A stretch of DNA of 36,349 bases from Dyella sp. ASV24 (GTDB lineage Bacteria > Pseudomonadota > Gammaproteobacteria > Xanthomonadales > Rhodanobacteraceae), in NCBI RefSeq assembly GCF_016428905.1, contig NZ_JAELTQ010000036.1, forward strand, positions 1-36,349, given 5' to 3'. The position numbers and the translations under genes were made by a program. Within the stretch, counting starts at the first letter, position 1. Every line of letters starts with the position of its first letter. Shown piece by piece: positions 24,500 through 32,470 of the stretch. The notes below the pieces were generated by a model. That model ran no database searches. It was not told the origin of the DNA and saw only the letters and a program-made list of their open reading frames with translations.

Positions 24500-25321
24500 A
24501 TGTCTCATCCACCGATCGGAAAGCTTTTGCGTGAATGGCGGTCGCAATTGCGATACAGCCAGTTCGAACTCGCCCTGCAGGCGGATATTTCCGCGCGGCA
24601 TCTGAGCTGTATCGAGACGGGCAAGGCACAGGCAAGCCGCGGTGTGCTGGCGCGGCTGGCTGATGTTTTGGGCATGCCGCTGCGCGAACGCAACGCGCTG
24701 ATGGTGGCCGCGGGTTACGCGCCGCAGTATCCGGAGACGCCGCTCGACACGCCATCGCTGCAGATGATGCGGCGTGCGATCGACCTGATCGTGGCCCAGC
24801 AAGAGCCTTATCCGGCGTTCGTGGTGAACCGTCATTGGGATGTTCTGCGGATCAACGACGCCGCTGTACGCATCAACCAGCTTGTCATGGGCGGGCGCCC
24901 GCCGCGGCACGACAATATCCTGCGTCAGGTGTTCGATCCGGAGGATATCCGCTCCGCCATCGTGAACTGGGAAGAAGTCGCGGCCAAGTTCATCCATCAT
25001 CTGCATCAGGAAATCGCCGCCTCGCCCAGGGATGAAAAGGCACAGGCGCTGCTGGATGAAGTGTTGCGCTATCCGGACGTGCCGCATGCCTGGCGACAAC
25101 GCGACGTCACTGTCGCGCCATCGTCCATCCTCACCATGACATTCCGCAGCCCGCGAGGCGAACTGAGTTTCTTCGAAACCATCACCACGTTCGCGACGCC
25201 GCGCAATGTGACGCTGGATGAAGTGCGGATTGAATGCGCCTTTCCAGCAGATGACCACACGGCGGCGGTGTGCATAGCGTTGGCGAAGCAGGGTGTCGGC
25301 GCGCAGGCGGTGATCGCCTGA
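24500..25321 (+). CDS. XRE-family regulator with MmyB-like ligand-binding domain
   Basis: This 273-residue protein has an N-terminal helix-turn-helix (IGKLLREWRSQLRYSQFELALQADISARHLSCIETGKAQASRGVLARLADVLGM, about 6-60). A PAS-like MmyB ligand-binding domain (about 105-265) follows, with YPAFVVNRHWDVLRINDAA, FDPEDIRSAIVNWEEVA and ELSFFETITTFATPRNVTLDEVRIECAFPAD. This architecture is typical of regulators that bind fatty-acid-like ligands. The ribosome-binding site is weak. Directly downstream lies a decayed LysR gene. The natural target gene is not obvious; the proline-rich gene is divergent. Confidence 0.9.
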   Translation: MSHPPIGKLLREWRSQLRYSQFELALQADISARHLSCIETGKAQASRGVLARLADVLGMPLRERNALMVAAGYAPQYPETPLDTPSLQMMRRAIDLIVAQQEPYPAFVVNRHWDVLRINDAAVRINQLVMGGRPPRHDNILRQVFDPEDIRSAIVNWEEVAAKFIHHLHQEIAASPRDEKAQALLDEVLRYPDVPHAWRQRDVTVAPSSILTMTFRSPRGELSFFETITTFATPRNVTLDEVRIECAFPADDHTAAVCIALAKQGVGAQAVIA

Positions 25322-25332
25322 CGAGAAGGGTT

Positions 25333-25957
25333 ATGGCTGCGACGCGGTGCGCTTCGCTGGCGGGTACGGTGCGCTTTGGTTTGCCCGGCGACTTCGCCGA
25401 ATGGTGGCTGCCCGCCGCCTCGGGCCGGTGCAAGAAGGCTCACCCCGCGGTGCAGGTGGATGTCTCGGTCGATCGTAACGGGGCGCTGCTCAAGCGGCTG
25501 GACCGCGGCGAGCTCGATCTGGTCCTGGTGATGGGCTACGCGCAGCGGCCGGATGTGGAGCACATGGCGACCCTGCCGATGACGTGACTGGGGCCGGCCG
25601 GTGTGGCCGAGGTGGCGCGGCTCGATGCGCCGCTCGACCTGGCCCTTTACCACTCGCCGTGCCTCTTCCGCCGGGCGGGCCTCGATGCGTTTGGACAAGG
25701 CCCCTCTGTCGTGGCGGGTGGCTTACGTGACCGGCAGCCTGCAGAGCCTGGGGCGGCGGCGGGGCTGGGCATCACCCTGTGGGCCACGGCCGGCGTGCCG
25801 CCCCAGTGGACGGGCGGCACGGCTTGCCTCCGCTGCCCAGTGTCGACATAGGCCTGCAAACCAGCGCCAGCGGGACCTCGCCCGCGTTGGCGCTGGTGCG
25901 GCAGGCCTTGATGGATCAGGCGTTGGCGCCATCTGGCGCCCTGAGCGGCCTGGAGGG
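25333..25957 (+). pseudogene. Decayed LysR-type substrate-binding domain
   Basis: Translated pieces in three frames line up as one LysR co-inducer domain. The first (about 25357-25584) reads LAGTVRFGLPGDFAEWWLP to HMATLPMT and meets an in-frame TGA (25585-25587) where the pattern expects Trp. The same frame continues through LGPAGVAEVARLD to about 25690. Frame +2 carries LSWRVAYVTGSLQSL (about 25705-25752), frame 1 returns with GLGITLWATAGVPPQW (about 25767-25815), and a third frame carries LPPLPSVDIGLQTSASGTS to the end. The helix-turn-helix part is missing. That is at least one nonsense change, three frameshifts and an N-terminal truncation, so it is not functional. Confidence 0.85.
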
Positions 25958-25973
25958 GTGGATCTTCCTGGCG

Positions 25974-26004
25974 TTCAGCGGCAGACATGCCCAACGTGTA
26001 AAAT
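25974..26004 (+). promoter_or_regulatory. Candidate promoter of the motor operon
   Basis: TAAAAT at 25999-26004 is a good -10 box, with a poor -35 candidate TTCAGC (25974-25979) spaced 19 bp. It would give a transcript starting about 20 nt before the ATG at 26031. The poor -35 suggests weak or activator-dependent expression. Confidence 0.35.
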
Positions 26005-26030
26005 CACTCCTTTTTTCTTAAGCCAGACGT

Positions 26031-26729
26031 ATGGTGCAAGCCCTTCAGCGGACGGCGGTTCGTGGCCCGACGTTTATCCGCTTGCTCGCTCGCCTGACGG
26101 ATCGCGACGTTTCCGCCTCCAGGCAATCGCTGCCGGACCGGTTGAGCCACTGGCTCGACTGGACGCATGCCATTGCGCTGTCCACGGCGCTGGACAGCCG
26201 GCCATCCGCGGATGACTCGGGCGGGCCAGCCTTCAGCAGCGAGGAAGAGGAGGAGTGCGCCCGCCTGCGCGCCTCGCTGGTGCAGGCCATTACCGGTGAT
26301 CCGGTCTTGGCCATCGGTGCGGATGGGGCGGGCAGCGACAACACCGGGAACGACTACACGGTGTTCCGCCAGCGCTACCTCACCCTGCAGCGGCGCATGC
26401 AGGCGGCCACCGGCCATCTGCGCGGGCGGCTGCGCGACATGCTGGCCCGGCAGTCGAACGAGCTGGCGGGACTCGCCAGCGTGGATGCCGTGATGGAGCT
26501 CGCGCTGAGTCCGCGTGAGCAGATGCTGCTGGCGGCCGTGCCGGCGCTGCTGGGTGAGCAGTTCGAGCGGCTGCGCCAGGGCGCGCCGTCCGATACGGAA
26601 GAAGGGGAGGCGGCATCCGCACCCTGGCTCGATGGTTTTCGCAAGGACATGCAGAGCGTTTTGCTCGCCGAACTGGATGTTCGTTTTCAACCGGTCGAAG
26701 GCCTGCTGGCAGCCCTTCGTACCCGCTAA
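26031..26729 (+). CDS. DUF3348-like protein, first gene of the motor operon
   Basis: This 232-residue soluble protein begins MVQALQRTAVRGPTFIRLLARLTDRDVSASRQSLPDRLSHWLDWTHAIALSTALD, which I recognise as the start of the DUF3348 family. The rest is helical, with an acidic stretch (EEEEE, about 70-75), a long YLTLQRRMQAATGHLRGRLRDMLARQ helix and a C-terminal FRKDMQSVLLAELDVRFQPVEGLLAAL segment. No signal peptide or membrane segment is present. Its stop is 7 bp before the GTG of the DUF802-like gene, so the two are coupled. The family has no known function; here it is likely a cytoplasmic partner or regulator of the membrane motor encoded downstream (inference). Confidence 0.85.
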   Translation: MVQALQRTAVRGPTFIRLLARLTDRDVSASRQSLPDRLSHWLDWTHAIALSTALDSRPSADDSGGPAFSSEEEEECARLRASLVQAITGDPVLAIGADGAGSDNTGNDYTVFRQRYLTLQRRMQAATGHLRGRLRDMLARQSNELAGLASVDAVMELALSPREQMLLAAVPALLGEQFERLRQGAPSDTEEGEAASAPWLDGFRKDMQSVLLAELDVRFQPVEGLLAALRTR

Positions 26730-26736
26730 CCGAGAA

Positions 26737-29142
26737 GTGACGTTGAAGAATCTGCTTAATCTTGCTGTGTTCGCTGTGGGCCTTGTGGCCGTGTGCTGGA
26801 TCGGCGTGGGCTACATCGGTTCGAACCCGCTGGGTGCGGCGGTCGCGGCGGTCATCGGCGCCTGTTATGTGGCCGGTGCGCTGGAGTTGCACCGTTACCG
26901 GCAGGCAACCGCCACCCTGACGCATGCCTTGGCAGATGCCCCCGTAGCGCAGGAAGGCCTGGGCGAGTGGCTCGCCCGCTTGCATCCCAGCCTGCGTCAC
27001 GCCGTGCGTCTGCGCGTGGAAGGTGAGCGCGTGGCCATGCCCGCGCCAGCCATGACACCGTATCTGGTCGGCCTGCTGGTGCTGCTGGGCATGTTGGGCA
27101 CGCTGCTCGGCATGATGGCGACCTTGCGCGGCACCGGCCTTGCGCTGGAAAGCGCGACGGACCTGCAGGCTATTCGTGGCTCGCTCGCCGCGCCGGTCAA
27201 GGGCTTGGGCTTTGCGTTTGGTACCTCGATCGCGGGCGTGGCCACCTCGGCCATGCTCGGCCTGCTTTCCGCACTGTGCCGACGCGAGCGCCTGCACGCT
27301 GTGCAGCAATTGGACGCCAGGATCGCCACCACCCTGCGTGTGCATTCGCAGGCGCACCAGCGTGATGAGGCATTCAAGCTCCTGCAACAGCAGACGGCGC
27401 TGATGCCGACGCTGGTCGATCGTCTGCAGGCGATGATGATCGCCCTCGAACAACACGGCATCGTGACAAACGAACGCCAGCTCGCGGGTCAGGAAGCGTT
27501 CCACGCGCGCACCGAGGCGGCCTATACGCATCTCGCCGCGTCCGTGCAGCAATCCCTGAAGGAAAGCGTGGCCGAAAGCGCACGCGCCGCCACCACCATG
27601 CTGCAGCAAGGCCTGGCCGCCAACGAGCAGCAGCTCGCCAGCCATGACGCGTTCCATGCGCGTACCGAGGCCGCCTATACGCAGCTCGCCACGTCCGTGG
27701 AACAGACGTTGAAAGACAGCGTGGCCGAAAGTGCCCGTGTATCCGGTGCGTTGTGGCAGCAGAACCTGGCCGCGACCGAGCAGCAGCTCGCCAGTCACGA
27801 AGCCTTCCATGCACGCGCCGAAGCCGCCTATACGCATCTCGCCACCTCGGTGGAGCAGTCGTTGAAGGACAGCGTCGCCGAAAGCGCACGCGCCTCCGGC
27901 GCCTTGCTGCAACCGGTGGTGGAAGCGACGATGGCAGGGCTGGCGCGCGAAGCGGCCACCTTGCATGCATCCGTCACGCAAGCCGTGCGCGAGCAATTGG
28001 ATGGCTTGTCCAACGGCTTCGAGGCCAGCACCGCGACGGTGGCAGAACTCTGGAGCAAGGCGCTGGACGAACATCGCCGCTCCAACGAATCCATGGCCGG
28101 CGATCTGCGCCAGTCGCTGGAACGCTTCGGCGAAACCTTCGAGCAGCGTTCGACCGGCCTGTTGGACAGTGTCGCCGCACGCCTGGATGCCACGGCGGGA
28201 CACGCAGCAACGGCATGGAACAACGCACTGTCGCAGCAGGTCGCCGCTAACGACGGCCTGGCCGCCCGCAACGAACAGGCACTGGCCACGGCTACGGCAT
28301 CGTTCGAGGAGCAGGCGTCGTCGCTGGTGCGCGTCGTGCAAGCCTCGCACGCAGAGCTGCAGACGGCGCTGGAGTCGCGTGACGAGCAGCGACTGGCCAC
28401 GTGGACCGCATCGTTCGAATCGATGACCGCCACCCTGGGCCAGCAATGGGAGCAGGTGGGCGAACAGGCCACCCGCCGCCAGCAGGACATCTGCGAGACG
28501 CTCGCCAAGACGGCCAGCGACATCTCCACGCAGGCACAAACGCACGCCAGCGAAACCATCGCGGAGATCTCCCGCCTCGTGCAGGCCGCGTCGGAAGCGC
28601 CGAAGGCGGCGGCCGATGTTGTCGCTGAACTGCGCCAGAAGCTCTCCGACAGTATGGTGCGTGACACGGCGATGCTGGAAGAACGCAGCCGCCTGCTCGC
28701 CACGCTGGAAACCTTGCTCGATGCCGTGAACCACGCGTCGACAGAACAGCGCGAAGCGGTCGATGCGCTGGTCGCCACCTCGGCCGACCTGCTCGATCGC
28801 GTGAGCACCCGTTTCACCGACCACATCCAAGCCGAAACTGGCAAGCTCGGTACGGTGGCGGCCCAGGTCACCGGCAGCGCCGTGGAAGTGGCGAGCCTCG
28901 GCGAAGCCTTCGGCGCGTCGGTGCAGCTGTACGGTCAGTCGAACGAAGCGCTGATGGAACGCCTGCAGCACATCGCCGATGCGTTGGACAAGACCTTGGC
29001 GCGTAGCGACGAGCAGCTGGCCTATTACGTGGCCCAGGCGCGTGAAGTGGTCGACCTCAGCATGCTTTCGCAGAAGCAGGTGATCGAAGACCTGCGACAG
29101 ATCGCCGACCAGCGCGCAACGGCCGGGGCTGAGAACGCATGA
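26737..29142 (+). CDS. DUF802-like protein: MotA/ExbB/TolQ-type membrane domain with long coiled-coil tail
   Basis: This 801-residue protein has four hydrophobic segments: about 6-26, 31-50, 109-130 and 154-181. The third and fourth match the MotA/TolQ/ExbB proton-channel helices (LLVLLGMLGTLLGMMATL; GFAFGTSIAGVATSAMLGLLSAL). From about 185 to 800 the protein is Ala/Gln/Glu/Ser-rich, predicted coiled coil and cytoplasmic, with three tandem 51-residue repeats at 245-397. Its stop overlaps the OmpA-like start (ATGA). This is the architecture of ZorA, where a pentamer surrounds two MotB-like subunits and carries a long tail. GTG 26737 is used; TTG 26743 is possible. The DUF802 assignment is from recall. 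Function unproven. Confidence 0.88.
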   Translation: MTLKNLLNLAVFAVGLVAVCWIGVGYIGSNPLGAAVAAVIGACYVAGALELHRYRQATATLTHALADAPVAQEGLGEWLARLHPSLRHAVRLRVEGERVAMPAPAMTPYLVGLLVLLGMLGTLLGMMATLRGTGLALESATDLQAIRGSLAAPVKGLGFAFGTSIAGVATSAMLGLLSALCRRERLHAVQQLDARIATTLRVHSQAHQRDEAFKLLQQQTALMPTLVDRLQAMMIALEQHGIVTNERQLAGQEAFHARTEAAYTHLAASVQQSLKESVAESARAATTMLQQGLAANEQQLASHDAFHARTEAAYTQLATSVEQTLKDSVAESARVSGALWQQNLAATEQQLASHEAFHARAEAAYTHLATSVEQSLKDSVAESARASGALLQPVVEATMAGLAREAATLHASVTQAVREQLDGLSNGFEASTATVAELWSKALDEHRRSNESMAGDLRQSLERFGETFEQRSTGLLDSVAARLDATAGHAATAWNNALSQQVAANDGLAARNEQALATATASFEEQASSLVRVVQASHAELQTALESRDEQRLATWTASFESMTATLGQQWEQVGEQATRRQQDICETLAKTASDISTQAQTHASETIAEISRLVQAASEAPKAAADVVAELRQKLSDSMVRDTAMLEERSRLLATLETLLDAVNHASTEQREAVDALVATSADLLDRVSTRFTDHIQAETGKLGTVAAQVTGSAVEVASLGEAFGASVQLYGQSNEALMERLQHIADALDKTLARSDEQLAYYVAQAREVVDLSMLSQKQVIEDLRQIADQRATAGAENA
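27469..27927 (+). repeat. Three tandem 153-bp coding repeats
   Basis: Units at 27469-27621, 27622-27774 and 27775-27927 encode 51-residue copies containing the shared core EQQLAS(H)xAFHARTEAAYT and SVAESAR. The copies are diverged but in exact register, so the tail of the DUF802-like protein can lengthen or shorten by whole 51-residue steps. Confidence 0.85.
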
Positions 29143-29786
29143 GTGACGAGTTCGAGGTCGAGGCGGAATCGTCCGCGCCGATCTGGGCCGCCTTCGGCGA
29201 CTTGATGTCGGTGCTGCTGGGCGCGTTCGTGCTGATTCTGGTCGGCGTGATCGGCGTGCAACTGCAGTTGTCCAACCGGCTCGACGAAGAGGTGAAGCAA
29301 CACCAGGCCGAAGCGCAGCGCCGCAAGACGCTGGAACAGGCGCTGGCGGCGCCGCTCGCCGCCGGCCGCGTGACGCTGGTCGATGGGCGTATCGGTATTC
29401 GCGGCAACGTGCTGTTCGCGCTCAACTCCGACCAGTTGCAGCCGGAAGGGCGCGAGCTGCTGAAAAGCCTGGCCGGCCCGCTGACGGACTACCTGAAGTC
29501 CCGCGATGAAATCCTGATGGTGAGCGGCTTCACCGACGATCAGCAGGTGCGCGACGGCAACCGCCACTTTGCCGACAACCTTGAGTTGTCAGCCGAGCGC
29601 GCGCTCACCGTTACCCGCACCTTGATCGCCGAAGGCGTGCCTGCGTCCTCCGTTTTTGCTGCGGCGTTTGGCGCGGAGCAGCCAGTGAGCTCCAACGACA
29701 ATGAGGACGGGCGCGCAAAGAACCGTCGCGTGGAGATCGCGCCGGTTCCGCGGCCATCGAACACGGCCGTCGCATCCCATGACTGA
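29139..29786 (+). CDS. MotB/OmpA-like stator protein
   Basis: This 215-residue protein has an acidic N-terminus and a single transmembrane helix, FGDLMSVLLGAFVLILVGVIGV (about 19-40), whose Asp21 sits where MotB/ZorB carry the ion-binding Asp. A short charged linker (45-70) follows, then an OmpA/MotB peptidoglycan-binding domain (about 85-205): LFALNSDQLQPEGRELLKSLA, SGFTDD, NLELSAERALTVTRTLIAEGV, FGAEQPV, RAKNRRVEI. It would anchor the motor to the cell wall while its helix sits inside the DUF802-like ring. It overlaps the upstream gene by 4 bp and the DUF2894-like gene by 8 bp, so the operon is tightly coupled. Confidence 0.9.
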   Translation: MSDEFEVEAESSAPIWAAFGDLMSVLLGAFVLILVGVIGVQLQLSNRLDEEVKQHQAEAQRRKTLEQALAAPLAAGRVTLVDGRIGIRGNVLFALNSDQLQPEGRELLKSLAGPLTDYLKSRDEILMVSGFTDDQQVRDGNRHFADNLELSAERALTVTRTLIAEGVPASSVFAAAFGAEQPVSSNDNEDGRAKNRRVEIAPVPRPSNTAVASHD

Positions 29787-30426
29787 GGGAGCGTCCAGCG
29801 CACGCGTGACGCTCGACACATGGCGTGCGCAACAGGCCGATCGTCGCGATCCCATCCAGTTCCATTTCATGGATGCGCTGGAGAAGCGCGCGGCCCAGCT
29901 AGACGGCGAAGCACGCCGCCTGCTGGATGCGCGACTGGCCGCCTTGATCGATGCGTATGCCGCCGATCTCGTCCCTTCGGAGGCGAGTGCTGGCGACGAT
30001 GCGCCTTCAGACACTGTCGAGCGCGGCGCTTTCAGTGACGTGATCGATCAGCTTGCCCGCATGGCGGCGTCACGCAACGAGAAGCCTGTTGCCGAGCCGT
30101 CGACATCCGCCATGCCCGAGATGGAACTGCTGGGCGAGTTCCGCAAGATCTGGTCATCGGTACGTACGGAGAGCCAGCTTCGTCAATCGATGGAAGATGC
30201 GCCGGAAAACGCCGGCCCGCTCAATTCGCGCGCACTCGTCCATCGCGCCATCGCCTTGATGCGCGAACTGTCGCCAGGCTACCTGCAGCACTTCCTAGCT
30301 TATATCGACGATCTGTCGTGGATCGAGCAGATGAACGGCAACGCGTCGTTCGTCGTGAAAGACGCACCGCAGGCGGCGAGCCCGAGCAAGCGCACACGGG
30401 CGAAGGCGCGTACGCGTAAGGAGTGA
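29779..30426 (+). CDS. DUF2894-like protein, last gene of the motor operon
   Basis: This 215-residue soluble protein begins MTEGASSARVTLDTWRAQQADRRDPIQFHFMDALEKRAAQLDGEARRLLDARL, which I recognise as DUF2894. A conserved C-terminal part follows: MELLGEFRKIWSSVRTESQLRQSMEDAPENAGPLNSRALVHRAIALMRELSPGYLQHFLAYIDDLSWIEQM. The tail is basic (KRTRAKARTRKE), which could bind nucleic acid or membrane. ATG 29779 overlaps the OmpA-like gene by 8 bp. The family has no known function; with DUF3348 it forms the cytoplasmic half of the system. The SxxLNSRALVHRAI segment recalls proteins that bind to motor tails, but that is speculation. Confidence 0.85.
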   Translation: MTEGASSARVTLDTWRAQQADRRDPIQFHFMDALEKRAAQLDGEARRLLDARLAALIDAYAADLVPSEASAGDDAPSDTVERGAFSDVIDQLARMAASRNEKPVAEPSTSAMPEMELLGEFRKIWSSVRTESQLRQSMEDAPENAGPLNSRALVHRAIALMRELSPGYLQHFLAYIDDLSWIEQMNGNASFVVKDAPQAASPSKRTRAKARTRKE

Positions 30427-30429
30427 GGT

Positions 30430-30452
30430 CGCCGCACCCTCGGCGCTTTTCC
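30430..30452 (+). terminator. Weak terminator after the motor operon
   Basis: CGCCG (30430-30434) and CGGCG (30441-30445) form a short GC stem with a 6-nt loop, followed by CTTTTCC. It begins 4 bp after the DUF2894-like stop codon. The stem is short, so termination may be partial. Confidence 0.45.
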
Positions 30453-30562
30453 TCTGCTGCCGCATAACCAAGGCCACTTGATATGCTGGGCGCGTGCCGG
30501 ATGGCATGGATGCGCCGGCGGGGTACTTCGCTGGCATACCGGAATCTGCCAAGGAATTGCCC

Positions 30563-31714
30563 GTGGTCCCACTGTCGTTGTCGAACCTTGTCGTCTTCGC
30601 GCTGCTGGCCCTGCTGGTAGCCATTCCCCTGACGATCATCCTGGCCCTGCTGGGCATCAAGCGATCCATCCGGCATAGTCGCTTCTGGCGTTACGGCCTG
30701 CCGGGCTGCGTCATCTTCGTGTTGCTGCAAGTGATGCTGCTGTTTGGTCACCGCGACATCGAACAGGCCTACAACGACGCCGTGGCCCAGCATTACACGC
30801 ATCACCTGTCATCGCCCAAGGTCTACGACGACCTGCATTTCCCGGCGGGATCGACGGTCGTGCAGTCCACCTGGGAGCCGCACGACGTGATCGGCGGAAC
30901 GCTGCCAGTGGAAACGGTGCTGTTTGGGTTGCCCATTCGTGGCGAATTCTCGATTGGAGTCAAAAGCCACGACGACCCGACCCGCTATGTGTCTGAGGGC
31001 GTACTGACGCGACCCACGGCCATTCACGGTCTGCCGTGCGCGGCAGCCAAGTTCACGCAGGGGTTCGATACGTCGTCCGAGAAGGAAACGGTGGAGTGCA
31101 CGCTGGCCGCCGATCACGTGGTGGGCGAACTCGCCTTGCCGGCGGGCACCGATGCAACGTTTGAGTTCAGCACCTATCGCATCGGTGAGGTGGAGATCCT
31201 TGGCGATGCGCCGCGCGACTGGTCGGCGCTTGGCGTGCAATGTGCCAAAGGGGTATTCAGCTATCGCGGGGACCTTGGCTGTACGCCCGCGATGGCGCAG
31301 CGCGTGGCCGGCTACCCGCTGGGCGTAGGGCGCGACCTATCGGTGTATCGCGAGCACAACGGCGACGTGAGCGTGGGCGACGGCATGCTGGGAGAAGATA
31401 TCGAAATAGCCGGCGTACACATACCCGCCGGTTCGACCATCGATGCTATCTACGACGGCCGCGGGATCAGCGCCGCTCGCTTGCGCGCTCATGATATGGA
31501 CGACAATGAGTACGTGCGCTTCGAGTTGCCCAAGGGCGCCCGGTTGGAAGTCGCGGGCGCGGTACTTGAAGGCGATTCCATCACCCTGTCGGTCTACGGC
31601 AAGTCGATCAGGGCATTCATAGTGAAAGACTCAGGCACCGACCATACATCGATGCGCGATGGTGAGCTGGACCTGGCTTCGCGCACCTGGCAGTGGAAAT
31701 CCGTCGACGATTGA
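30563..31714 (+). CDS. Two-TM protein with large periplasmic domain, function unknown
   Basis: This 383-residue protein has two membrane segments (about 6-30, LSNLVVFALLALLVAIPLTIILALL, and 47-62, PGCVIFVLLQVMLLF) and then about 320 residues of beta-rich, probably periplasmic sequence. That part contains a repeated strand pattern (LHFPAGSTVVQSTWEP, IHIPAGSTIDAIYDG, ALPAGTDATFEF: the P-A-G-(S/T) turn recurs) and paired cysteines. No known family is recognised. GTG 30563 is chosen because AAGGA lies 7 nt upstream; the frame stays open to 30494. It lies 136 bp after the motor operon on the same strand and may or may not belong to it. Confidence 0.7.
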   Translation: MVPLSLSNLVVFALLALLVAIPLTIILALLGIKRSIRHSRFWRYGLPGCVIFVLLQVMLLFGHRDIEQAYNDAVAQHYTHHLSSPKVYDDLHFPAGSTVVQSTWEPHDVIGGTLPVETVLFGLPIRGEFSIGVKSHDDPTRYVSEGVLTRPTAIHGLPCAAAKFTQGFDTSSEKETVECTLAADHVVGELALPAGTDATFEFSTYRIGEVEILGDAPRDWSALGVQCAKGVFSYRGDLGCTPAMAQRVAGYPLGVGRDLSVYREHNGDVSVGDGMLGEDIEIAGVHIPAGSTIDAIYDGRGISAARLRAHDMDDNEYVRFELPKGARLEVAGAVLEGDSITLSVYGKSIRAFIVKDSGTDHTSMRDGELDLASRTWQWKSVDD

Positions 31715-31729
31715 GCGCCGATCTGTGGC

Positions 31730-32332
31730 TCAGCGCACCGCGGCGGTAGCCGCAGCCATGAAGAACGTCAGCACCTGCGTCAACTCATGGCGCAGGCTGA
31801 GGCGGTTGCTTTCCAGCCAGCGCAACACCGCACCCAGATAGAGAAAGTGCAGGTGACTGGCCAGCAAGGGTGGAGCGATGTCGTCGCGAATCTCGCCCTT
31901 CGCCTGCGCCTGCTCGATCAACGTCGCGTACACCGCCAACATATCGGAGTCGCTTTGCCCCTGTTGTCCGTCGTCAAGCGCCTGGAATCGATAGCGGATG
32001 TACGGTGCGGCATAGTCACGATGCGCCTCCCACCATTGTGCGGAGGCATCCAGCATGCCGGCGAGCCGTGTCTGCAGGCTGCGCCGCGCCATGAGCTTGC
32101 GCATCAAGGGGCCGAGATCACTCGCCAGTTGCTCGTGCAGGGCGTGCGCAAGCGCCGCTTCCTTCGCGGGGAAGTGGTTATACAGCGTGCCACGCGCCAC
32201 GTCCGCCTCCGCAGCGATCTGCTCCATGGTGACGGCTTCATAACCGAACTGCTCAAACAACGCCCATGCCACCGTGCCGAGATGGTCGCGGGTGCGTTCA
32301 CGCTTGCGTGGCGGTCGGCTGGGTGTGGACAT
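31730..32332 (-). CDS. TetR-family transcriptional repressor
   Basis: This 200-residue protein has a TetR helix-turn-helix at about 16-62: LGTVAWALFEQFGYEAVTMEQIAAEADVARGTLYNHFPAKEAALAHAL. The ligand-binding helical bundle follows. ATG 32332 has AAGG shortly upstream; a TTG 21 bp earlier lies inside the operator region. It is divergent from the FAD oxidoreductase gene, and two 15-bp palindromes sit in the gap, 14 and 31 bp from its start codon. It therefore very likely represses both itself and the oxidoreductase. The inducer is unknown. It is convergent with the preceding membrane-protein gene, 15 bp apart. Confidence 0.92.
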   Translation of the reverse strand: MSTPSRPPRKRERTRDHLGTVAWALFEQFGYEAVTMEQIAAEADVARGTLYNHFPAKEAALAHALHEQLASDLGPLMRKLMARRSLQTRLAGMLDASAQWWEAHRDYAAPYIRYRFQALDDGQQGQSDSDMLAVYATLIEQAQAKGEIRDDIAPPLLASHLHFLYLGAVLRWLESNRLSLRHELTQVLTFFMAAATAAVR

Positions 32333-32345
32333 GTTGACCTTGATA

Positions 32346-32377
32346 TTGAACAATGTTCAAAATTGATCAATGTTCAA
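32346..32377. promoter_or_regulatory. Two tandem TetR operators
   Basis: TTGAACAATGTTCAA (32346-32360) is a perfect 15-bp palindrome with a central A. TTGATCAATGTTCAA (32363-32377) is the same with one mismatch. Their centres are 17 bp apart, about 1.6 helical turns. They lie just before the TetR start codon, in the 138-bp gap shared with the divergent oxidoreductase gene. Confidence 0.8.
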
Positions 32378-32470
32378 TTTTGATTGACGACAGGATATCA
32401 CGGTGCCGCGGGCACGGCGGTGGCCGATTCCGCGGGCCGTCCCTTGACCTTACTTTCGCGAGATTCCGCC

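Noticed and set aside
27469-27927. CRISPR or minisatellite array
   Set aside because: The units are 153 bp, diverged and in-frame within a coding sequence; there are no spacers.
26380-28971. 863-codon open frame antisense to the DUF802-like gene
   Set aside because: It is the shadow of a very GC-rich, Ala/Gln-rich coding strand. The sense frame has family motifs, coupling to both neighbours and clean repeats; the antisense is Arg/Gly/His-rich without any motif.
26031-30426. Classical Zorya defence system
   Set aside because: The motor part looks alike, but no ZorC, ZorD helicase/nuclease or ZorE nuclease gene is present. The flanking genes are an unknown membrane protein and a LysR remnant.
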